Source: Pirellulales bacterium (GTDB taxonomy: Bacteria; Planctomycetota; Planctomycetia; Pirellulales; JAICIG01). Taken from it: a DNA stretch of 64,000 bases. The notes under the pieces are model-generated. The model saw only the letters and a list, made by a program, of their open reading frames with translations. It ran no database searches and was not told where the DNA came from. This document shows, in pieces, positions 59,219 to 64,000 of this stretch (its first letter is position 1; every line of letters starts with the position of its first letter). The stretch spans positions 1-64,000 of the forward strand of contig DATLUO010000138.1 in the NCBI GenBank assembly GCA_035533075.1, given 5' to 3'. Made by a program: the position numbers and the translations under genes.

Positions 59219-60262
59219 ATGAAAACCGTTAGGGCCTTAACCCTGAAGCAAAAAGAGACCACCCTATACTGCTTTGCTATGAGCGCGATGGAACTGGAGC
59301 CTCTCTGCTATGTGGAAGCCGCCACTCGCGACAAAAAGCGCGGCTTGCAACGAGTCACCGAGGCGTCCCGTCTTCGAGAAATTGGCGAGTATCTCGCCAG
59401 CGGCGTGAATGCTCTGCTGCCAAACAACATTATCCTCAACCTTAAGCCGGATGTCACTATCTCACCGGAGGGCGACACTGGCATTGTCACGATCACCTTT
59501 CCATCCGACGAAGGGGAGTATGCATTCATAGTCGATGGACAACACCGACTCTTCTCGTTTGACGACACCTACCGGCAATTACCCGATGACGAGATATTTG
59601 AATTGCCTGTTGTCGCCCTGCACAATGCCACTGAGGAAGTCGTCGGCGCCACCTTCGTCGCGATCAACTGCAACCAGAAACCTGTGAATCGTGACTTGCT
59701 CACGCAAATGAAAGCCATTCTCGGCCTTCTCGACAGCGACATTGAAAAAACGTCTATCGAACTGATTCATTCGCTCGATGAAGATCCTTCTTCACCCCTC
59801 CAGGGTCGGATTCTTCGCTACCCACAGGAACGCGGTAAGTGGATCAAGACCAATCAGTTACAGCCGGTGATTCTCGGGCTGCTGTCCCCCGGCGGCTGCC
59901 TTCACGATAAGACCCAGGCGGAGCGAAAGCGCATCCTAATCGCATATCTTGATGCCGTGAAGACGACCTTTCCGAACGCTTGGGCCGACGACAAAGCAAA
60001 ATCCTATTCGCTCTTGCAGACCAGCGGGCTGCAATTAGCGCTGAGTTTAGTCCCCGATGCCATGCAGCGATGTGACTTTTATGAGAGCTTCAGTTATACC
60101 GCTGATACGTTCGAGCGACAGATTGCTCCACTTGCCGACGCGGCAATTCTCGGCGACTGGAAAAAAGCTGCGGTCGAGGATGCAATATCAACCGCCGCAA
60201 AGCGCAAGAACTTTCTCGGGCAACTGAAGGAGGCGCTAAGGCTGAAGGCGCCTCCCGTCTAA
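59219..60262 (+). CDS. DGQHR-domain (DndB-like) protein
   Basis: 347 residues. AFIVDGQHRLFSF with DGQHR at 106-110, preceded by a beta-rich part, and FVAINCNQKPVNRDLLTQM with the NxQxPVxxDL pattern. This is the DGQHR domain found in DndB of DNA phosphorothioation systems and in related proteins of unknown role. No dndCDE or ssp genes are seen. It ends the operon with HNH and TIGR04255 genes; a hairpin follows at 60291. Confidence 0.85.
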   Translation: MKTVRALTLKQKETTLYCFAMSAMELEPLCYVEAATRDKKRGLQRVTEASRLREIGEYLASGVNALLPNNIILNLKPDVTISPEGDTGIVTITFPSDEGEYAFIVDGQHRLFSFDDTYRQLPDDEIFELPVVALHNATEEVVGATFVAINCNQKPVNRDLLTQMKAILGLLDSDIEKTSIELIHSLDEDPSSPLQGRILRYPQERGKWIKTNQLQPVILGLLSPGGCLHDKTQAERKRILIAYLDAVKTTFPNAWADDKAKSYSLLQTSGLQLALSLVPDAMQRCDFYESFSYTADTFERQIAPLADAAILGDWKKAAVEDAISTAAKRKNFLGQLKEALRLKAPPV

Positions 60263-60290
60263 AACCCGCAAGCAGGGTGCCCCCTGAGCA

Positions 60291-60330
60291 GTGGGCGGCA
60301 GGGGATCGCATAGATCCTCCAGCCGCCCAC
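60291..60330. terminator. hairpin between convergent genes, possible bidirectional terminator
   Basis: GTGGGCGGC and GCCGCCCAC arms (60291-60299, 60322-60330) extended by GGGGATC/GATCCTCC around a GCATA loop. It lies between the ends of the DGQHR gene (+) and the 60352 gene (-). No T tract follows, so termination is inferred from position and stem strength. Confidence 0.5.
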
Positions 60331-60351
60331 GTGCCACTCAGCTACTAGGGG

Positions 60352-60699
60352 CTACCTTCTCAAGTAAAACCTGCCGTTCACCATGAACGCGCCGACCGTG
60401 TAGCACCAGGTAACGATGGACGACTCTTCATACCGCGGAATGAATTTCCACAATTCACGAGCAGTCACTCCGTCTTTGAACGTCAGCAGTATTCTCACCG
60501 CACCTCTGCCGTAAAAATGCCGCAGCCGTAATTTAATTTTATTGTCGATCTCTGATACTTGCAAATCGCACTTTGCATCGTGTCCGGCAAGTAATTCTTC
60601 AAGCATTTCAATTTCATGGTGAACGAGTGTGCCAAATTCGGTTTTCTCTGAGATCATTGCAGTTCGATTTTTGAGCAATTCGGATATTTCTTCGTGCAT
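60352..60699 (-). CDS. unknown small protein
   Basis: 115 residues from ATG 60699, with GGAG six bases before. EEISELLKNRTAMISEKTEF, VHHEIEMLEELLAGHDAKCD and HFYGRGAVRILLTFKDGVTA RELW suggest an alpha/beta fold; VTWCYTVGAFMVNGRFYLRR ends it. AT-rich, like the defence operon it converges on. No family recognised. Confidence 0.5.
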   Translation of the reverse strand: MHEEISELLKNRTAMISEKTEFGTLVHHEIEMLEELLAGHDAKCDLQVSEIDNKIKLRLRHFYGRGAVRILLTFKDGVTARELWKFIPRYEESSIVTWCYTVGAFMVNGRFYLRR

Positions 60700-61002
60700 A
60701 AAAACTCCGGGCGACAGCAAAAACGCAAAAATACGGACCCAAAAACGATGAAAGCCGACGATTTGCATCGTAGGCTCCAAAAAGCAATCACTTTGTACGT
60801 GGAAATTAAATTGTACGGGCGAGTTAGATTATAATGTTTATTTAGCGCCGTAGTTATCGCGATATATATTGGTCTCCGGGGTTAAGGCCGCGGGCGGCCG
60901 GTGCCACCCACCAGCGACAAGTCTACGCGCGTCCCATGAGCCGGGCAATAGCCGCCGCGACATTTTTATTGCAGGACGTACCTCGCCCGCGTCCTGCGAC
61001 CC

Positions 61003-61075
61003 TCAATCAATCGCTTCCTTGATGGTCACGATCCGGTGGCCGGTCTCCCGCAGGTCGAAGATTCTGGCACCCCGG
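61003..61075 (-). pseudogene. C-terminal scrap of a helix-turn-helix protein
   Basis: The minus strand reads RGARIFDLRETGHRIVTIKE AID before a stop at 61003-61005. GARIxDLRxxGHxI is the recognition-helix region of small HTH proteins commonly carried by phages and mobile elements. The rest of the gene is gone. Confidence 0.45.
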
Positions 61076-61239
61076 CACCGGGGAAGCCAGGAAGCCAACG
61101 GGGACAGGTCCAATTGTCAGGGCGCAACCGTTCCGCGGTGCGCCGCTGCCGAAAGCAGAGCAAGACGCCGCTAGTTTACTCGCGCGAACGGGGACCGAGC
61201 AAACGTGGTGAGAGATCCGGCTGCGGCGCGCGGTTGGCC

Positions 61240-61515
61240 CGGCTCCGCTGCGCCCCGCAGTCTAGGCCCTGACCAAGGCTGAGCCGCCCGGTGGTTCCGC
61301 GGCCCGCCCGGCGTGGCTCCCACTTGCGACCCGTTCTCCAGCGTCCGGCGATCGACGCGGAGGCTTGGCTCGACAGGCTGGCTTGCTTTGGTCGCTCGCC
61401 TGCACCGCGCTGGTCAGCACAAAAGCGGCCCTCGGCGGATGCCAACTTCGTGCGTCAAAAAGCGGCGATCACCACCCCCAGGGCAACCTCTGGCCAACGG
61501 GCTACGCCAGCCGCA
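61240..61515 (+). repeat. repeat block R1 (left of the AbiE remnant)
   Basis: Two parts match sequence right of the AbiE remnant: 61240-61323 (CGGCTCCGCTGCGCCCCGCA, TGACCAAGGCTGAGCCGC, GGTGGTTCCGCG) matches 62700-62783, and 61417-61515 (CTCGGCGGATGCCAACTTCG, AAGCGGCGATCACCACC, CAACGGGCTACGCCAGCCGC) matches 62784-62875. A partial third copy is at 62510-62580. Confidence 0.7.
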
Positions 61516-61672
61516 GCGAGCACATCCGAACACTTCGACCGCATGTCAAGCGACCGTACGGGTCTGGACGGGCCTGGCCAGCCGGTGATTCGCCAGAATT
61601 GCCCGGTTCGACGGAGCCTGGATCATCCCTGGGGTTCTTCCTTCGGTGGAACTTGTATTCTGAGTGTAATTC

Positions 61673-61689
61673 GTTCCCAATTAGGGAAC
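61673..61689. promoter_or_regulatory. operator-like palindrome upstream of abiEi
   Basis: GTTCCCAATTAGGGAAC is a perfect inverted repeat with 6-base arms. It lies 19 bases before a TATAAT box (61708-61713), where a -35 element would be, and a related palindrome follows the box. Known AbiEi proteins bind inverted repeats in their own promoter, so autoregulation is a fair inference. Confidence 0.6.
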
Positions 61690-61707
61690 AAACAGCCGAT
61701 GAAGTGC

Positions 61708-61713
61708 TATAAT
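61708..61713 (+). promoter_or_regulatory. -10 box of the abiE promoter
   Basis: A consensus TATAAT, 55 bases before the abiEi start and flanked by two GTTCCC palindromes. No good -35 hexamer is seen; the left palindrome covers the expected place. Confidence 0.5.
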
Positions 61714-61746
61714 TGCCTTGACCGAATTGCGTTTTGAGTGCTATTC

Positions 61747-61764
61747 GTTCCCAAAAAACGGGAC
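61747..61764. promoter_or_regulatory. second operator-like palindrome before abiEi
   Basis: GTTCCCAAAAAACGGGAC, an imperfect inverted repeat with the same GTTCCC half-site and TATTCGTTCCCAA-type left flank as the site at 61673. It ends three bases before ATG 61768. Confidence 0.5.
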
Positions 61765-61767
61765 GCA

Positions 61768-62100
61768 ATGATGGCTGAATCCAATCCTCCGAGCAAAACA
61801 CTGGGCAAGCGGTCGGCGTGGCTCGTGACCTCTTTATATGCGCGCGGCCGGCCGATTTTCACGTTGGCTGATGTCGAGGACATCACCGGCCTGAAGCCGG
61901 GTTCGGCGAGAACGCTGGTGCATAAGCTGGTGGCGCGCGGCATGGCGACCCGGCTCAGGCCGGGCATGTTCCAGATGGTGCCGCTCGAACTCGGCCGCGA
62001 ACGTGACTATCTCGGCAACTCCTACGTCGTGGCGCGGGAGCTGGCCGGCGGCAAGCCGTACTTCCTCTCGCACGCCTCGGCCATGGACCTCCACGACATA
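61768..62100 (+). pseudogene. AbiEi-like antitoxin, C-terminally deleted
   Basis: About 110 residues: SAWLVTSLYARGRPIFTLAD VEDITGLKPGSARTLVHKLV ARGMATRLRPGMFQMVP, a winged-helix domain, then YVVARELAGGKPYFLSHASA MDLHDI. This is the start of an AbiEi-type antitoxin of type IV toxin-antitoxin systems. The similarity stops at 62100, where sequence from the toxin gene begins. The remaining frame ends at 62145 without the antitoxin's C-terminal domain. The DNA-binding part is intact, so it could still bind its operators. Confidence 0.75.
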
Positions 62101-62425
62101 TTCGCTGGAAGAAATCGCCGCCGAGAAAGTGGTGGCGCTGCTTGATTCAGCGAGGAACGAACCCCGCGATCTTTATGACCTGTGGTTCCTCACGTCGTTC
62201 GGGCACGTCCAGCTTGTCGACGCGACGCACGCCATCGAAAAGAAATGGAGGTTCCGCAACAGGCCGGCGCCGGATGCCCGCAAGCTGTACGCAGCGAAGG
62301 AGGCACGCTACAAGAAGCTGTGGGAGGTGCGCCTGTCGGCACAGATGGCGGAGTTGCCGGAGTTTGGCGAAGTCTTTCGCGTCGTGCGCCGCGCGCTGCG
62401 GGAGGCGCGCATCATCGCGAAGTGA
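62093..62425 (+). pseudogene. AbiEii-like toxin, C-terminal fragment
   Basis: TYSLEEIAAEKVVALLDSAR NEPRDLYDLWFL, then HAIEKKWRFRNR and YKKLWEVRLSAQMAELPEF. This is the C-terminal half of AbiEii nucleotidyltransferases (SLEEIxAEK...RDLYDLW). The N-terminal catalytic GS...DxD part is missing: an internal deletion joins abiEi directly to the rest of abiEii, in a different frame. The toxin cannot be active. Confidence 0.8.
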
Positions 62426-62578
62426 TCGCCAGAGCGCGGTGCGTGATTGCCGCAACCGTTTCACGACGGCGCGTCTGCGCAGCCCTTTGCGGCGCGGCAG
62501 ACCGGCTCGTGAGCACAAAAGCACCCCTCGGCGGCTGCCACGTTCGTGCGCGACCGAGCGGCGATCACCACCTGGCAA

Positions 62579-62606
62579 GGGTTCAGGGTTCAGGGTTCAG
62601 GGTTCA
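62579..62606 (+). repeat. GGGTTCA tandem repeat, four units
   Basis: Four exact units of GGGTTCA follow GGCAA. Short unstable repeat in non-coding DNA; no function suggested. Confidence 0.9.
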
Positions 62607-62699
62607 GCAGTTGCGCGTCTTCGCCCTCCGCACGGGCTTGGCGCCTGTCCGCGACGCGCACGGTGGCTCGGTCGCAAGACCGCCCACAGCCTTCTTCGT

Positions 62700-62875
62700 C
62701 CGGCTCCGCTACGCCCCGCAGCCGAGGGCCTGACCAAGGCTGAGCCGCGCGGTGGTTCCGCGACCCGCCCGACGTGGTTCCCACAAAGGCATCCCGCGGC
62801 GGATGCCGCGTCGTGCGTGACCAAGCGGCGATCGCCACCTCATGCAACATCTGGTCAACGGGCTACCAGCCGCAT
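62700..62875 (+). repeat. repeat block R2 (right of the AbiE remnant)
   Basis: Contiguous copy of both halves of block R1: CGGCTCCGCTACGCCCCGCA ... TGACCAAGGCTGAGCCGC ... AAGCGGCGATCGCCACC ... CAACGGGCTACCAGCCGC. R1 has about 90 extra bases between the halves. Same orientation as R1. Confidence 0.7.
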
Positions 62876-62962
62876 TCGCCCTATTGGCTCAGATTTCGGC
62901 TTTCGCTTCGATTCTCTGGGCCAATGCAGAGGATCGTAACTCCCTGTATCTCCTTGATTTCG

Positions 62963-64000
62963 TCATCGCCGCTTCGCCTTTCTATGGCCCGTTTTTGGCT
63001 CCGTCATTGAATTCTCTGGGCCAATCGGTTCGCTCGCACCGGGAAACCAGCGTGCCAAGCGTTTTGCTCCAACGGCATGAATCAGACCTTCGGCCCGTAG
63101 CTCGTCGAGGAGCCGCTTAATTGTGCTGCGACTGACCGCCGGGAACTCGGCAAGCAAGTCGTCCATCGCACGGCCGTCCTCGGCATGCGACTCTAGGTGG
63201 TCAAGCAATCGAGCCCTATTCTGTGCGCGCGCATCGAGCCTTCTTTGAGCGTCGGGCGATCGCCCCTTGGTGGCTCCGCTCAGCTTACGAGAGAGTAGCG
63301 GCTTTCCCCGGCCCGTTCGATCCAGAATACCGAGTTCCAGCAGTTTGGGCACCTGCGGCTGCAACTCGACCGGCAGGCGCTTGCCCGATGCGATCAATCC
63401 CAGTATCAGGAAGTCGTGCGGATCGAGCGTTGCCAGCGTTTCGTCGCCGACACGTTCCAAGAACTTGAGGAAGTTCTCGTCGCGAATTTCGCCGTCGAGC
63501 GTGAGCCAAACTTGATGAGCGTCGGACCGTGAATAGTCCGGCAACGGCTGACCGTGGCGGACGCACTGTTCCACGATACGATCGGCCCCTTGGCCCGAGC
63601 GCTCGATCAGGCCGCAACGCGCAAAAGTCTCGGCGATACGGCGGTTGCGCGGCGACTGCTGGTCGAGGATGTTGTCGGGCGTGATGCCCGGCGGAAAGCC
63701 GCCGGGGCTGACGATTTCAATGCGCCGTGGAAACTGTCGCACGAACACCGACCCCGGATGACGGTAGTCTCGGTGACTGACCGCATTCAAAAGTGCCTCG
63801 CGGACTGCGATCTCGCTGAAGGTGGGCACAGGATGCATCACGAGGCGTTCCTGGAAGTGTTGCTTGTCGTTCCGCAGATCGACGAGTTCCCAAACGCGGT
63901 CGTCGAACGAGAAGAAAGCCTGGCGGAATTCCTCGCGTTGATTGGCGGGGCCAGGTCGTGGCGTCGAGCGATACTCGAAGACGACTTCGGCCTGCGCCAG
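62963..64000 (-). CDS. Schlafen/RecG-like ATP-binding regulator, partial at window edge
   Basis: 345 codons are seen, open to the right edge. FSEIAVREALLNAVSHRDYR HPG, RIEIVSPGGFPPGITPDNIL and RNRRIAETFARCGLIERSGQ GADRIVE are the HATPase_c_4-type ATP-binding core of the family annotated as ATP-dependent DNA helicase RecG-like or AlbA_2 (Schlafen) regulators. A C-terminal winged helix follows (AVSRSTIKRLLDELRAEGLI). The AlbA_2 N-terminus would be outside. Such proteins are common in mobile and defence regions. Confidence 0.8.
   Translation of the reverse strand: MAQAEVVFEYRSTPRPGPANQREEFRQAFFSFDDRVWELVDLRNDKQHFQERLVMHPVPTFSEIAVREALLNAVSHRDYRHPGSVFVRQFPRRIEIVSPGGFPPGITPDNILDQQSPRNRRIAETFARCGLIERSGQGADRIVEQCVRHGQPLPDYSRSDAHQVWLTLDGEIRDENFLKFLERVGDETLATLDPHDFLILGLIASGKRLPVELQPQVPKLLELGILDRTGRGKPLLSRKLSGATKGRSPDAQRRLDARAQNRARLLDHLESHAEDGRAMDDLLAEFPAVSRSTIKRLLDELRAEGLIHAVGAKRLARWFPGASEPIGPENSMTEPKTGHRKAKRR

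Larger units (their letters stand above)
60700..61672. other. no intact gene; HTH scrap and repeat blocks
   Basis: Contains a 24-codon helix-turn-helix scrap (61003-61075) and the first copy of a repeat block (61240-61515), described separately. Other open frames are Arg/Pro/Ser-rich and not protein-like. The sequence near 60780-60870 is AT-rich and could hold the promoter of the 60352 gene. Confidence 0.5.
62426..62962. other. no gene; repeat blocks
   Basis: Between the AbiEii fragment and the Schlafen-like gene I see only repeat block copies R3 (62510-62580) and R2 (62700-62875) and a 7-base tandem repeat at 62579-62606. The open frames here are low-quality. Confidence 0.5.

Noticed and set aside
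59219-60262. DGQHR gene as part of a Dnd/Ssp phosphorothioation system
   Set aside because: No cysteine desulfurase, DndC/D/E or Ssp genes are present in the window.

Overview
The window is high-GC DNA from a bacterium that I place in the Planctomycetota (probably Pirellulales). The basis is a DUF1549/DUF1553 protein, a giant two-heme-motif cytochrome with a DUF6797-like region, a WD40/TPR remnant of the planctomycete kinase type, many Uma2-family genes, and a NADH dehydrogenase locus scattered with accessory genes. This is inference from gene content; no rRNA gene is present.

Layout. 1-3.5 kb: edge of a small antitoxin-like gene, a frameshifted WD40/TPR remnant, tRNA-Asn(GTT) and a transposase scrap. 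3.5-32.4 kb: a complete 14-subunit complex I gene set in canonical order (nuoA-B-C-D-E-F-G-H-I-J-K-L-M-N), broken by foreign blocks. These are a Uma2 gene between nuoE and nuoF; a 7.3 kb block between nuoF and nuoG (Uma2, ankyrin protein, two tandem paralogs, DUF433/DUF5615 toxin-antitoxin, DUF4126-like protein, a small gene pair); a 1112-residue cytochrome gene between nuoG and nuoH; and a toxin/immunity block between nuoL and nuoM (colicin E3-like RNase plus DUF6980-like partner, MNT nucleotidyltransferase, frameshifted Ntox21-like toxin plus CdiI-like immunity). The nuoF/nuoG block carries a diverged second copy of the nuoG head and nuoF tail.

32.4-44 kb: Uma2, a metal P-type ATPase fused to an HflK-like SPFH domain, a divergent NicO/UreH-type transporter, the DUF1549/DUF1553 protein, and a signalling cluster (response regulator, CheB, CheB-CheR-PAS). 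A decayed REP-associated tyrosine transposase (RAYT) lies here, and REP-like palindromes are scattered through the window. 44-53 kb: GxxExxY pseudogene, cold-shock protein, gamma-glutamyltransferase, TreZ, a Clp_N-ThiD2-ThiE fusion, Uma2 with a heptad tail, lipoprotein, small membrane protein and a frameshifted unknown.

53-64 kb is a defence-island-like region. It holds two truncated copies of a type ISP-like restriction-modification gene around a two-gene cassette, then a compact, visibly AT-richer operon (TIGR04255-like protein, two unknowns, HNH nuclease, DGQHR/DndB-like protein). A collapsed AbiE toxin-antitoxin locus with operator-like palindromes follows, then a partial Schlafen/RecG-like ATP-binding regulator. 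The DGQHR/HNH/TIGR04255 operon and the toxin cassettes inside the nuo operon are the best candidates for undescribed biology. Several genes carry single-base or short frameshifts, so base-level assembly accuracy should be considered before calling each one a pseudogene.
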